NCBI GenBank assembly: GCA_035628135.1 | Contig: DASPKM010000004.1 | Span: 186,001 to 250,000 of the forward strand | Source: DASPKM01 sp035628135 | GTDB lineage: Bacteria > Bacteroidota > Bacteroidia > Chitinophagales > Chitinophagaceae | Length of the DNA: 64,000 nt | Direction: 5' to 3' | In this document: positions 33,651-42,299 of the stretch, one piece after another | How the letters are laid out: the number at the start of each line of letters is the position of its first letter | How positions within the stretch are numbered: the first letter of the stretch is position 1 | Program-made: the position numbers and the translations under genes | Notes under the pieces: model-generated | What the model was told of the DNA's origin: nothing | Seen by the model: only the letters and a program-made list of their open reading frames with translations | The model's database searches: none

Positions 33651-34922
33651 ATGCAAGTCTTTAAATTCGGAGGGGCAAGCGTAAACAGCGTGGAAAGGAT
33701 CAGGAATGCTGCGGAAATACTCCGCCGTTATCCTAATGAAAAACTGCTGGTGGTCATTTCGGCCATGGGCAAAACCACCAATGCCCTGGAAAAAGTGGTG
33801 GAAGCTTTTTACGAGGGGCGCCAGGACCAATCGCTGCAGTTGTTCGAGGCTGTAAAACAACATCACATAGACACTGCAAAAAACGTATTGGTTACGCACT
33901 TCAACGAATGCCTGGAGCAGCTCAATCATTTTTTTACCGAAGCGGAATGGTTGCTGCACGACAAACCGGTAAGGCATTTCGATTATTATTACGACCAGGT
34001 GGTATGCATCGGCGAATTGTTATCAACCGCCATTGTCAGCGCATACCTGAATGAAACCGGTATACAAAATACCTGGATAGATGTGCGCGACATCATCCGC
34101 ACCGACGATAATTTCCGCGACGCCAACATCGATTGGAACTTCAGCCTTTCCAAAGTGAAGACCGCCCTCCTTCCATTGTTCAATGGAACAGACATCGTGA
34201 TAACGCAGGGATTCATTGGAGCAACCGACGAAAACGAAAGCACCACGTTGGGCCGCGAAGGCAGCGATTACACCGCGGCTGTTTTTGCCAACATGCTCGA
34301 CGCGGACAATCAAACCATCTGGAAGGACGTACAAGGCGTTATGAATGCCGATCCCAAGGCCTTTCCCGATGCGCAGTTCATCGGCCAGCTCAATTACGAT
34401 GAAGTGATAGAAATGGCCTATTACGGGGCACAGGTCATTCACCCGAAGACCATTAAGCCCCTCCAGAACAAGGGCATCCCCCTGCACGTAAAATGTTTCC
34501 TGGACCCCACTGCTGCCGGAACAGTGATACATAGCCGAAAAGTTGATCATCTGCCGCCGATCATCGTGGTAAAAGACAACCAGGCATTGCTGCAATTGCA
34601 ATCACAGGATTTTTCTTTCGTGGGCGAAAAGCCGGTGAGCGATTTGTACCGAATGCTTGCAGACATCAGGATCAAACCTAATCTTATTCAAACCGGCGCG
34701 GTCAGCATCATGCTTTGCCTTGACGACAGGCCGGAGAAGATCGAGAAGCTTGCATTATCGGCATCGGCCGAATTTGAAGTATCGGTTGAAAAAGGACTTA
34801 CGCTGCTCACCATCCGCCATTATAAGGATGAGCTGCTGCAGCAAATGACCGCGGGAAAGAAAATAGTATTGCGGCAACAATCACCGGAAACCGTGCAGGT
34901 ATTGATGAAGGATCAGGGTTGA
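33651..34922 (+). CDS. aspartate kinase
   Basis: A 423-residue monofunctional aspartokinase, the first step to lysine, threonine and methionine. MQVFKFGGASV (K5 of the KFGG motif), the LGREGSDYTAA block for nucleotide binding and GVMNADPKAFP, HPKTIKPLQ are typical. The regulatory ACT region starts near residue 300 (FVGEKPVSDLY, TGAVSIMLCLD), so feedback control by an amino acid is likely; which one is not visible. It is not fused to homoserine dehydrogenase. Its end overlaps the convergent T9SS gene by 10 bases. Confidence 0.92.
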   Translation: MQVFKFGGASVNSVERIRNAAEILRRYPNEKLLVVISAMGKTTNALEKVVEAFYEGRQDQSLQLFEAVKQHHIDTAKNVLVTHFNECLEQLNHFFTEAEWLLHDKPVRHFDYYYDQVVCIGELLSTAIVSAYLNETGIQNTWIDVRDIIRTDDNFRDANIDWNFSLSKVKTALLPLFNGTDIVITQGFIGATDENESTTLGREGSDYTAAVFANMLDADNQTIWKDVQGVMNADPKAFPDAQFIGQLNYDEVIEMAYYGAQVIHPKTIKPLQNKGIPLHVKCFLDPTAAGTVIHSRKVDHLPPIIVVKDNQALLQLQSQDFSFVGEKPVSDLYRMLADIRIKPNLIQTGAVSIMLCLDDRPEKIEKLALSASAEFEVSVEKGLTLLTIRHYKDELLQQMTAGKKIVLRQQSPETVQVLMKDQG

Positions 34923-36862
34923 TCGGCCTTCACAAACGAACGTACTACCCTTCTGCCGTCCTGGCGGATGTGCAGCAGGTAAACGCCCGCAGGTAATTTT
35001 TCCAATTGCAGCTTTAATTGATTTAAGCCTGTACGTACAAGGTATTTTTTATCGAAGAGCTTCTGAGCTGTGTTGCTGTATATCTCTATTTCACAATTGC
35101 CTTGCATGGCTGTTTTTACCACCAGCGTCATGGTATTGCCAGCGGGGTTTGGCGACAGGCGCAACAATTGAAGGTCCTGCTGGTTCCTGATGTACACCGT
35201 GGTAACCGGCGCATATAAAGTAGTGCCGTCCGTGTACATGACCTTTAACCGGTAATACACATAGCCAAGTGGCGCATTCTTATCGGTTAGTGTATAATTG
35301 AATTGACCATTATTCGGCAGGTTGTTTACGGTGGTATAGTTCACATTGTCGACGGAACGTTCCACTTCATAGCCGCGCACGCTGGCAATGCGCTTCATTT
35401 TCCAGGCGAGTTCCACCACATCATCGCTTTCTTTGGCGGTAAAATACACCAGGTCATTCAAGGGCAAGGGGGCACATACAAGCGCTGTACTTGCCACCGG
35501 CACATAACCGGTGATCAATGCGCCTGCAGTCCCGGGTGTTGCGCCGTTGGCAAGGCCACGGCAAGCCACTACTGAAGTGGTTGCACTGATAAGGCCATTC
35601 AAACCTCCGCCCAACGAAGTATCTACCAGCGGATTCAATGCGGCGCCGCTAACCCATATGACACCGCCAGCCCCTCCACCTCCGGGCCCGAAACAACCCG
35701 AAGAAGGCGTATAGCTTGAAAAAGATCCATTAGCGCCCATTGCTTCCGCAGTTACGTTGCCTGCATAGTTATTTACATTCAGGACTATTACGCCGCCCGC
35801 GCCTCCACCGCCTCCACCATCACCACCTGCAGACCAGGGATCGGCAAGGTCCGCGCGGTAAGGCCTTGCACCGTTTGCACGAATGAGCTGGTTATTTCCA
35901 TTGAGCGTTGCCGTTAGCAGGAATACAATGCCGCCGCCATTACCACCTGGCATACCCACATTGTTGTTCCCCTGGCCTGCCCCTCCTCCACCGCCCACGA
36001 ATACGCGGTTATTAGCTGCTGCCGTGCTGTATCCATAGGCCGACAAGCCCAATCCACCCACACCGGGATGCTGAGCATGACAACCGAAAGTGCCTTCGTT
36101 GGAACGCATGCCGCCACTGCCGCCCGTAGCATAATTACCTCCGCCGCCTCCACCGGCATTGTGGTTATTGCCGCCACCGCCCCCATTGGCCAGCTTTCCC
36201 TTGCCCATCTCCATATTGGCCGGCAATGTTGAAATGCCTTCCCCCTTGCTGCCACCCAACTGGTATACCGAAGCAGGCGGATTTGCCAGGAAAAAACTCG
36301 TGATGTTGTTCGACCAATCGCAGTTGTACGGAGGAGGATGGTCGATATATGTCCCGCCTTTGAACCCTGCTCCGTTAGCATCGATAGGCGCCAACAGGGA
36401 TATGCTGTTAACAGCTTCTATGGCAATAATACCACCGGTTCCTGTAGTGGCATTCCATGGAGCAGCCTTAAGGGTATCGGTTACCACCGCATCGGTATAA
36501 CGCGGCACGGTTACCAGTTGCACCAGCCCGCTCACGGTATAGGTACGTTGCAGGCTATACACCAGCAAAATATCGTTGCCATTGACGCCGCATACATAGT
36601 TGAATTCATAATTACCGGCATTGCCAAGGGAGGTAATGTTGCCGAAGGTGGCGGTGTTGGTATTGTCGATGGTAGCCCCCTTCATTTGAATGATGAGGAC
36701 CTTAACCCCGGGAGAAAGCCCCGCGGCCGAAGAAAGCGTAAGCGTATTAGTGGTAGTATTGATGGCGTTGACCTTGTGATAAGTGTTCACCACGCCGGAA
36801 ATGTTCTGGCCACTAACAATTGAACCTACCAATAACAGTATGAGAACCGGGTACAGTTTCAT
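34913..36862 (-). CDS. secreted glycine-rich protein with type IX sorting domain
   Basis: A 649-residue exported protein. After a signal peptide (residues 1-18) comes a long beta-rich region containing many glycine clusters (GGGGGNNHN, GGGGGGNY, GGGGGAGQG, GGDGGGGGGAGG) separated by aromatic and Asn residues. Around residues 485-565 lies an Fn3-like segment. The last 75 or so residues, from LRLSPNPAGNTM to the end, form the type A T9SS sorting domain. The protein is therefore secreted through the type IX system and anchored or released at the cell surface. Binding or catalytic role unknown. Confidence 0.85.
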   Translation of the reverse strand: MKLYPVLILLLVGSIVSGQNISGVVNTYHKVNAINTTTNTLTLSSAAGLSPGVKVLIIQMKGATIDNTNTATFGNITSLGNAGNYEFNYVCGVNGNDILLVYSLQRTYTVSGLVQLVTVPRYTDAVVTDTLKAAPWNATTGTGGIIAIEAVNSISLLAPIDANGAGFKGGTYIDHPPPYNCDWSNNITSFFLANPPASVYQLGGSKGEGISTLPANMEMGKGKLANGGGGGNNHNAGGGGGGNYATGGSGGMRSNEGTFGCHAQHPGVGGLGLSAYGYSTAAANNRVFVGGGGGAGQGNNNVGMPGGNGGGIVFLLTATLNGNNQLIRANGARPYRADLADPWSAGGDGGGGGGAGGVIVLNVNNYAGNVTAEAMGANGSFSSYTPSSGCFGPGGGGAGGVIWVSGAALNPLVDTSLGGGLNGLISATTSVVACRGLANGATPGTAGALITGYVPVASTALVCAPLPLNDLVYFTAKESDDVVELAWKMKRIASVRGYEVERSVDNVNYTTVNNLPNNGQFNYTLTDKNAPLGYVYYRLKVMYTDGTTLYAPVTTVYIRNQQDLQLLRLSPNPAGNTMTLVVKTAMQGNCEIEIYSNTAQKLFDKKYLVRTGLNQLKLQLEKLPAGVYLLHIRQDGRRVVRSFVKADQP

Positions 36863-36946
36863 TACATATTCATAAGATTATTGGACATTCTACTAACGGT
36901 AAAATAAGGGTTTTCTGCTATATCGCAGAGCGTTGCAGGCTGGAAT

Positions 36947-36974
36947 CAGGCTGAAAAAGGGGTTTTTCAGCCTG
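36947..36974. terminator. 12-bp perfect hairpin between T9SS gene and L,D-transpeptidase
   Basis: CAGGCTGAAAAA (36947-36958), loop GGGG, TTTTTCAGCCTG (36963-36974). The stem is perfect, but no T-run follows on the minus strand beyond the stem, so it may be a terminator, an mRNA stabiliser, or a 5' element of the T9SS gene. Confidence 0.45.
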
Positions 36975-37018
36975 GGCATAGTATAAACACGAAGGGGATT
37001 TCTGAATGATCAACAGGG

Positions 37019-37049
37019 AATAATCAATAATTATTAATTATTGATTATT
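37019..37049. repeat. perfect 14-bp AT-rich palindrome
   Basis: AATAATCAATAATT, centre ATT, AATTATTGATTATT: perfect arms. It lies just after the end of the L,D-transpeptidase gene. The left arm recurs exactly at 30439-30452. Confidence 0.6.
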
Positions 37050-37054
37050 TATTA

Positions 37055-38242
37055 TTAGGGAGCTTTCTTCTCTACCACTACGGTCTGTTTCAGTTTTACG
37101 GCCACATTCTTTTCCAGGCGTACGGCAGGCTTCCAGTCGGGCATTCTTTCGAACATCTCTTCCAGCTTTTCGTTTAATACGTCGTTGCCGCCTTTGGACA
37201 CCTGGGCCCAGATGGGTTTTCCATTCTCGTCGATGATGAATTCAATAAGAACATAAGAGGTGGTTTGATCTTCTTCGAGGTAGGCGGCCATTTCGGTACT
37301 TACTTCTGAAAGGAACTGGGAAAATTTTTCGCTGCCGCCGGGATATACGGGTAAGGTATTGACCACCTTAGCTATTTCTATGTCGGGGACTTTTTTCGGA
37401 ATTCTTTTCTTAACGGGTTGCTTGAGCTTTTTTTCTTCGGGCGTGCTAAGGACCACTTCTTCTGTAACATACTCCCCTTTTTTGTTCACGAGTATCAATG
37501 GCACTTCCTTATGTTTTTCAAAGTAATTGTACACGTTCCGCAGGTTGCCCACCATGGATGCATACTCAGGAAAATCTTTCAGGTAACGGGCCAGGTAATC
37601 GTTGCTGTTCTTGTTCTTGAAATGCACGGGAAAAATGTGAACGGGTATAAAATCCTGTCCCTGGTTCTTGGCGTGCATCGCCAGTACGTACAGGTCTTCT
37701 ATCTGCTTATCGGTAATAGGGATGCAGCCGGTGGTTACACAGCTGCCGTGGATGTATATATCGCCGCCGGGTTGGATGGAATCGCTGAGGATCCTGTCCG
37801 AAACGTTGGGATAGTTCAATCCCAGCGACAAATGGTACATGCTCCTGGGGTTAAACTCGTTGATGTAATAAAAGCCTTCCGGTACCTGGTAATCGCCCTG
37901 CATGCGCTTGGGGCCAAGGCTGCCGGCAAGTGCGCAAACCTTGTAGGTATTGAACAGTTTGTACTTTTCGTTGATGCCGTATTTAACCCATACTTCCAGC
38001 TGGCTGTCGTACTTGAACGAGCGGATGTACATATACTTGGCGGGCCATGCCAGCCCCTTAGCTTCGAATTGCTTGCGCAGCGTATCTTCTTTACGCAGCA
38101 ATACCTCATTGATCTTGGGGTAAGTGCGCTGGAAATCTACGAACGTAATATTCTGGGCAGAGCTCTGAGCCATTGCCCAGGCGCTGCTGCATAACAATAA
38201 AATAAATGGGATTGCTCGTAGCATAGATTTCTTGCTATTCAT
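37055..38242 (-). CDS. L,D-transpeptidase fused to a TonB-C-like domain
   Basis: A 395-residue exported protein from ATG 38242 (signal peptide residues 1-25, ending AWAMAQ). The YkuD-type catalytic block is IYIHGSCVTTGCIPI, with H165 and nucleophile C173, as in enzymes that make 3-3 peptidoglycan cross-links or attach proteins. The block is preceded by a distinct, longer pre-domain (GSLGPKRMQGDYQVPEGFY). From about residue 297 a second domain has YPGGSEKFSQFL, VLIEFIIDENGKPIWAQV and ERMPDWKPA, the features of TonB C-terminal domains. Such a fusion is unusual. No N-terminal TonB helix is present, so it is not an energy transducer. Confidence 0.8.
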   Translation of the reverse strand: MNSKKSMLRAIPFILLLCSSAWAMAQSSAQNITFVDFQRTYPKINEVLLRKEDTLRKQFEAKGLAWPAKYMYIRSFKYDSQLEVWVKYGINEKYKLFNTYKVCALAGSLGPKRMQGDYQVPEGFYYINEFNPRSMYHLSLGLNYPNVSDRILSDSIQPGGDIYIHGSCVTTGCIPITDKQIEDLYVLAMHAKNQGQDFIPVHIFPVHFKNKNSNDYLARYLKDFPEYASMVGNLRNVYNYFEKHKEVPLILVNKKGEYVTEEVVLSTPEEKKLKQPVKKRIPKKVPDIEIAKVVNTLPVYPGGSEKFSQFLSEVSTEMAAYLEEDQTTSYVLIEFIIDENGKPIWAQVSKGGNDVLNEKLEEMFERMPDWKPAVRLEKNVAVKLKQTVVVEKKAP

Positions 38243-38323
38243 ATTACGGACGTACACGTGATTTATTTTATGGGGTTAGTAAAATCTTTGTTTAACAGCA
38301 AAAATTCAGCCCGAAATTACAAC

Positions 38324-38348
38324 AAAGCCGGTGAGTTATTCACCGGCT
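38324..38348 (-). terminator. intrinsic terminator of the HPPD gene
   Basis: Stem GCCGGTGA (38327-38334) and TCACCGGC (38340-38347) with a 5-base loop, followed on the minus strand by TTTGTTG. It lies 11 bases beyond the HPPD stop. Confidence 0.75.
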
Positions 38349-38358
38349 GTTAGTTAAA

Positions 38359-39492
38359 TCACAGATTTCCACGTAGTTCCTGCTCCCGCTCTATGGCCTC
38401 GAAAAGTGCCTTGAAATTGCCCTTTCCAAAGCTTTTGGCGCCTTTACGCTGTATGATCTCGAAGAACAGCGTGGGCCTGTCCTGTACAGGTTTCGTAAAT
38501 ATCTGCAGCAAATATCCTTCGTCGTCCCGGTCGACCAGTATGCCCAGTTCGCGCAGGGGGCGCAGGTCTTCGTCTATTTTGCCTACCCGGTCCAGTACTT
38601 TATCGTAATATGAACCGGGCACCTGCAGGAACTCTACCCCCCTGGACCGGAGGGCGGTAACGGTTTCAATGATGTTGTTGGTGGCCATGGCCACGTGCTG
38701 CACGCCTTCGCCATTGTAAAAATCAAGGTATTCTTCCACCTGCGATTTCTTCTTTCCTTCTGCAGGCTCATTGATGGGGAATTTTACAAAGCCATTGCCG
38801 TTGCTCATCACTTTGCTCATGAGCGCGGAATATTCGGTAGAAATGTCATTGTCGTCGAATGAAAGGATGTTGCGGAATCCCATGACCTCTTCATAAAATT
38901 TCACCCATACATTCATTTGGTTCCAGCCCACATTGCCTACGCAATGGTCAACATACAGCAGGCCGGTCTCGGCGGCGCTGAAGTGCGGGTTGTTCCATGC
39001 TTTATAGCCCGGCAGGAATATGCCCTGGTAATTTTTTCTTTCGATGAAAAGATGAACGGTGTCGCCATACGTATGAATGCCGCTGATGACCACCTGTCCC
39101 GATGCATCGTTGGTAGTAACAGGCTTCATATAGCTGCGTGCGCCACGGGCCGTGGTTTCTTCCCAGGCCCTCGTTGCATCGTCTACCCGTAGGGCCAGCG
39201 ACTTTACGCCATCGCCGTGCTTGTGTACATGGTCTGCAATGGCATTATTCGGGCGAAGGGAGGTAGTGAGCAACAGTGTTAGTTTGTTCTGCCGCACCGC
39301 ATAACTGGCCTTGTCGCGGACGCCGGTTTCGGGCCCTGCGTATGCCAGCGGCTGAAAGCCGAAAGCAGTGATATAATAGTGCGCGGCCTGCTTTGCATTG
39401 CCTACATAGAATTCAACAAAATCGGTTCCCTGTAATGGAAGAAAATCCTCTTGAATTTTGGAAGAATTGCTGGTAGCGGTAATTGTTGACAT
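38359..39492 (-). CDS. hppD: 4-hydroxyphenylpyruvate dioxygenase
   Basis: A 377-residue enzyme of tyrosine breakdown, converting 4-hydroxyphenylpyruvate to homogentisate. Two VOC-type halves: the first with FVEFYVGNAKQAAHYY, the second with YVDHCVGNV (His ligand), EGVQHVAMATNNI (His ligand) and PTLFFEIIQRKG (Glu ligand). GKGNFKALFEAIEREQ is the classical C terminus. Homogentisate dioxygenase, the next enzyme, is not adjacent here. A terminator follows at 38324-38348. Confidence 0.95.
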   Translation of the reverse strand: MSTITATSNSSKIQEDFLPLQGTDFVEFYVGNAKQAAHYYITAFGFQPLAYAGPETGVRDKASYAVRQNKLTLLLTTSLRPNNAIADHVHKHGDGVKSLALRVDDATRAWEETTARGARSYMKPVTTNDASGQVVISGIHTYGDTVHLFIERKNYQGIFLPGYKAWNNPHFSAAETGLLYVDHCVGNVGWNQMNVWVKFYEEVMGFRNILSFDDNDISTEYSALMSKVMSNGNGFVKFPINEPAEGKKKSQVEEYLDFYNGEGVQHVAMATNNIIETVTALRSRGVEFLQVPGSYYDKVLDRVGKIDEDLRPLRELGILVDRDDEGYLLQIFTKPVQDRPTLFFEIIQRKGAKSFGKGNFKALFEAIEREQELRGNL

Positions 39493-39542
39493 GCGTAAAA
39501 GATTTGATGGAAAATTGAATGGGACGGTTCATACAAACACCA

Positions 39543-39644
39543 TTACTGGTTGGTAAATGCCGCGTCCATTGCAAGGGCTTCCATCAGCATAAAGTAACTG
39601 CTGCGCTCGTCGGGGAATAATTTAGAGGGATAATCTGGCCGCAT
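39543..39644 (-). CDS. possible small protein of 33 residues
   Basis: A short frame, MRPDYPSKLFPDERSSYFML and on to AAFTNQ, in the gap between HPPD and purK. Its ATG (39642-39644) is directly preceded by a consensus -7 box, TATCTTTG, with a 5-base gap. This is the same layout as at several protein-coding genes in the window. The composition is plausible for a helix (MLMEALAMDAAF). I know no family for it. It could be a real leaderless small gene, or an artefact of the HPPD promoter region. Confidence 0.35.
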   Translation of the reverse strand: MRPDYPSKLFPDERSSYFMLMEALAMDAAFTNQ

Positions 39645-39649
39645 GCTTA

Positions 39650-39657
39650 CAAAGATA
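39650..39657 (-). promoter_or_regulatory. -7 box on the minus strand, toward HPPD
   Basis: TATCTTTG, exact TAnnTTTG. It could serve the small frame at 39543-39644 and the HPPD gene behind it. It is back to back with a purK box at 39669-39676. Confidence 0.5.
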
Positions 39658-39668
39658 ACAATCCATAT

Positions 39669-39676
39669 TATCTTCG
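39669..39676 (+). promoter_or_regulatory. near-consensus -7 box 4 bases before purK
   Basis: TATCTTCG differs from TAnnTTTG at one position and ends 4 bases before the purK ATG at 39681. Confidence 0.4.
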
Positions 39677-39680
39677 CCGC

Positions 39681-40820
39681 ATGCTCAAAGTTGGAATTCT
39701 TGGCGGTGGCCAGTTGGGAAGGATGTTGCTGCAAGCCGCTGCCAATTACCCGGTAGAAACGCATGTGCTGGAAAATGATCCCGACTGCCCGGCGGCGCAT
39801 CTTTGCCATCATTTCACCCAGGGAGATATACGCGATGCCGTGGACGTATACAATTTCGGCAAAGGCCTTAACGCCCTCGTGATAGAAATAGAAAGCGTGA
39901 ATGAAGACGCACTGGAAAAGCTCGAGCAGGAAGGCGTAGCTGTTTTTCCCCGCCCTGCCGCGTTGCGGACCATCAAGAATAAAATCACTCAAAAAGAATT
40001 TTATAAGGAAAAAGGAATACCTACCGCCTCCTTCATCGTTACCCAATCTTTAAAAGAGCTGGAATTGCAGGATTCCTACCTGCCCGCGGTACACAAAATA
40101 GGCTTGGGCGGATATGATGGCCGCGGCGTACAGGTAATCACCGCAAAAGAAGAAATATCCAAGGGGTTCGATGCGCCGGCCGTATTGGAAAAGCTCGTCG
40201 ATATTCACAAAGAGGTTTCCCAGATAGTGGCGGTTAATAAAAAGGGACGCACAGTTTTGTACCCGCCCGTTGACATGGTATTCGATCACAGGCTGAACCT
40301 GCTCGACTTCCAGATAAGCCCTGCAGATTTACCTCAGGAAACTTTGTGGAAGATCGAGGCCATTTCGCTGAAAGTGGTAAAGGCATTGAGCAGCCCCGGC
40401 ATTTTTGCAGTGGAGCTGTTGGTAGATAAGAATGGTGAAATTTACGTGAACGAAACGGCGCCACGTGTGCACAACAGCGGCCATCACACCATTGAGGCCA
40501 ATTACAGCTCGCAGTTCGACATGATGTGGCGTATTATCCTCGATTACCCGCTTGGGAATCCCGCTCATATTTTACCCGCGGCCATCGTGAACCTGCTCGG
40601 CGCCGAAGGGCACAGCGGCGAAGCGCATTATGAAGGGTTGGACGAGGTGCTGCAAATGGACAATGTGTTCGTGCATATATACGGCAAGCGGCAAACCCGG
40701 CCCGGGCGCAAAATGGGGCATATCACCATCGTGAGCCGCGAACGGCAGGACCTTATTCATAAGGCAAATAAAATTAAAAGGGTATTGAAGGTTTGCAGCG
40801 CGGATAATAATGACAAATAA
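39681..40820 (+). CDS. purK: 5-(carboxyamino)imidazole ribonucleotide synthase
   Basis: A 379-residue ATP-grasp enzyme carboxylating AIR with bicarbonate in purine synthesis. GILGGGQLGRMLLQAA opens the protein; KIGLGGYDGRGVQV and ETAPRVHNSGHHTIEA are the ATP-grasp and product-side blocks. Length is typical. purE follows after 11 bases, so the two steps are made together. Confidence 0.94.
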   Translation: MLKVGILGGGQLGRMLLQAAANYPVETHVLENDPDCPAAHLCHHFTQGDIRDAVDVYNFGKGLNALVIEIESVNEDALEKLEQEGVAVFPRPAALRTIKNKITQKEFYKEKGIPTASFIVTQSLKELELQDSYLPAVHKIGLGGYDGRGVQVITAKEEISKGFDAPAVLEKLVDIHKEVSQIVAVNKKGRTVLYPPVDMVFDHRLNLLDFQISPADLPQETLWKIEAISLKVVKALSSPGIFAVELLVDKNGEIYVNETAPRVHNSGHHTIEANYSSQFDMMWRIILDYPLGNPAHILPAAIVNLLGAEGHSGEAHYEGLDEVLQMDNVFVHIYGKRQTRPGRKMGHITIVSRERQDLIHKANKIKRVLKVCSADNNDK

Positions 40821-40831
40821 AATCATCATCG

Positions 40832-41353
40832 ATGCCTCAACCAACCATTTCCGTCGGTATCATCATGGGCAGCGACAGCGACCTGAGCATCATGCAGGCC
40901 GCGGCAGATATTCTGAAAGAGTTTGGAATTGAATTTGAAGTAACGGTAGTATCGGCGCATCGTACGCCCTTGCGTATGGTAGAATATGCGCAAACAGCCA
41001 AGCAAAGAGGACTGAAGGTGATTATTGCAGGAGCTGGTGGCGCGGCCCATTTACCAGGTATGGTGGCGGCCATTACTCCATTGCCGGTGATAGGCGTTCC
41101 CATTAAGTCATCCAATTCCATCGATGGATGGGATTCCGTACTGTCGATTTTGCAAATGCCAAATGGGGTACCCGTGGCCACGGTGGCGCTGAACGCTGCA
41201 AAAAACGCAGGCATCCTGGCCGCCTTGATACTAGGCGCATTCGATGAAACCATTGGCACAAAAGTGGAACAATACAAGACACAGCTTGGCGATGAAGTAA
41301 AACAGAAAGTGGATAAACTGAAGTCTGATGGATGGAAAAATGCCTTTGATTAA
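40832..41353 (+). CDS. purE: N5-carboxyaminoimidazole ribonucleotide mutase
   Basis: A 173-residue class I PurE, moving the carboxylate from N5-CAIR to C4. IIMGSDSDLSIMQAAADIL, VSAHRTPLRMVEYA (catalytic His) and AGAGGAAHLPGMVAA are diagnostic. It is cotranscribed with purK, and the next lipoprotein gene overlaps its end by 14 bases. Confidence 0.95.
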   Translation: MPQPTISVGIIMGSDSDLSIMQAAADILKEFGIEFEVTVVSAHRTPLRMVEYAQTAKQRGLKVIIAGAGGAAHLPGMVAAITPLPVIGVPIKSSNSIDGWDSVLSILQMPNGVPVATVALNAAKNAGILAALILGAFDETIGTKVEQYKTQLGDEVKQKVDKLKSDGWKNAFD

Positions 41354-42299
41354 ACTTGTATCGTATGCGTTCTGCTGCCTTATCATTTTCACCGGTTGCA
41401 ATATGTCGAACCAACCCCAACTCTCCCTACTGCTAAAAAAAGATCTGCCCGGTTTTTCTTCCGCCTCGGCCATTGAAATGCATGATGGCTGGTTGTATGT
41501 CATTGGTGATGATTCAAGATACCTTGTAGTACTCGATAAACACTACAATATATTCGATACGGTGATGTTATTCCCCGGAGAAGGCCTGCGCATTCCAAAG
41601 AAGGAAAAATCAGACCTCGAAGCTTCCACGATCGTTGAATATAACGGCAAGGATCACCTGCTGGTTGCGGGATCGGCCAGCACGCCCGAACGGGAAGTAT
41701 TCTTTTTATTCCCTTTGAACAAGCCGAGGGATTACCAGGCAATACCGGCGCAGGCGTTTTATCAATCGGTGAAACAGCAAGGGCTGCACATCATCAATAT
41801 AGAAGGACTGGTGAACATTCGCAACAAGCTGCTGCTGGCCAACCGCGCCAATGAATCGCAGCCGCAAAATCATTTCATTACCGTTCAGGCTGATTTTTTA
41901 TATGATACCAAATTGGCCGCGCCGGTAATATCCACGCTGAAACTTCCGCAGGCAGCTGATGCTGTTATCGGGGTTTCGGGACTAGCATACGTTGCGGAAA
42001 AGGACTTGTTGCTGTTCACCGCGTCGGTAGAGCTTACGGACAATGCAGTTGACGATGGCGATATCGGGAACAGTTATCTGGGATATATCTCGGGCTTTTC
42101 CATGAAAATGCAACAACGCGAGGTCCTGGCCGATGGACTGATCAACCTTTCTGAATTGCAGGCCGAGTTTGCAAATGAAAAAATCGAATCGGTTTGCGTG
42201 GAATCGGCGGGTGATAATTTAGTGCTGCACCTGGTGGCAGACAATGACAATGGCACCAGCACCTTGTTTAAGGTGAGCATGCCTAATCCCGCACGTTGA
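41340..42299 (+). CDS. lipoprotein with beta-propeller-like sequence (possibly DUF6929)
   Basis: A 319-residue protein with a signal peptide and lipobox (LIIFTGC). Repeated beta strands such as GWLYVIGDDSRYLVVLD, GLAYVAEKDLLLFTA and LVLHLVADNDNGTSTLFKV suggest a propeller. The gene uses ATG 41340, inside the end of purE. The wording resembles DUF6929, but I am not certain of the family. No catalytic motif is visible. It may simply follow purE by accident. Confidence 0.65.
   Translation: MPLIKLVSYAFCCLIIFTGCNMSNQPQLSLLLKKDLPGFSSASAIEMHDGWLYVIGDDSRYLVVLDKHYNIFDTVMLFPGEGLRIPKKEKSDLEASTIVEYNGKDHLLVAGSASTPEREVFFLFPLNKPRDYQAIPAQAFYQSVKQQGLHIINIEGLVNIRNKLLLANRANESQPQNHFITVQADFLYDTKLAAPVISTLKLPQAADAVIGVSGLAYVAEKDLLLFTASVELTDNAVDDGDIGNSYLGYISGFSMKMQQREVLADGLINLSELQAEFANEKIESVCVESAGDNLVLHLVADNDNGTSTLFKVSMPNPAR

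Noticed and set aside
37418..38194. A 258-codon frame antisense to the L,D-transpeptidase gene
   Set aside because: It lies fully inside a well-supported gene on the other strand and its product has no recognisable motif; the same holds for long antisense frames at 1712-2344, 32445-33110 and 16931-17386.
39543..40046. A 167-codon minus-strand frame over purK
   Set aside because: Most of it is the shadow of purK; only the last 33 codons lie outside a gene and are treated separately.
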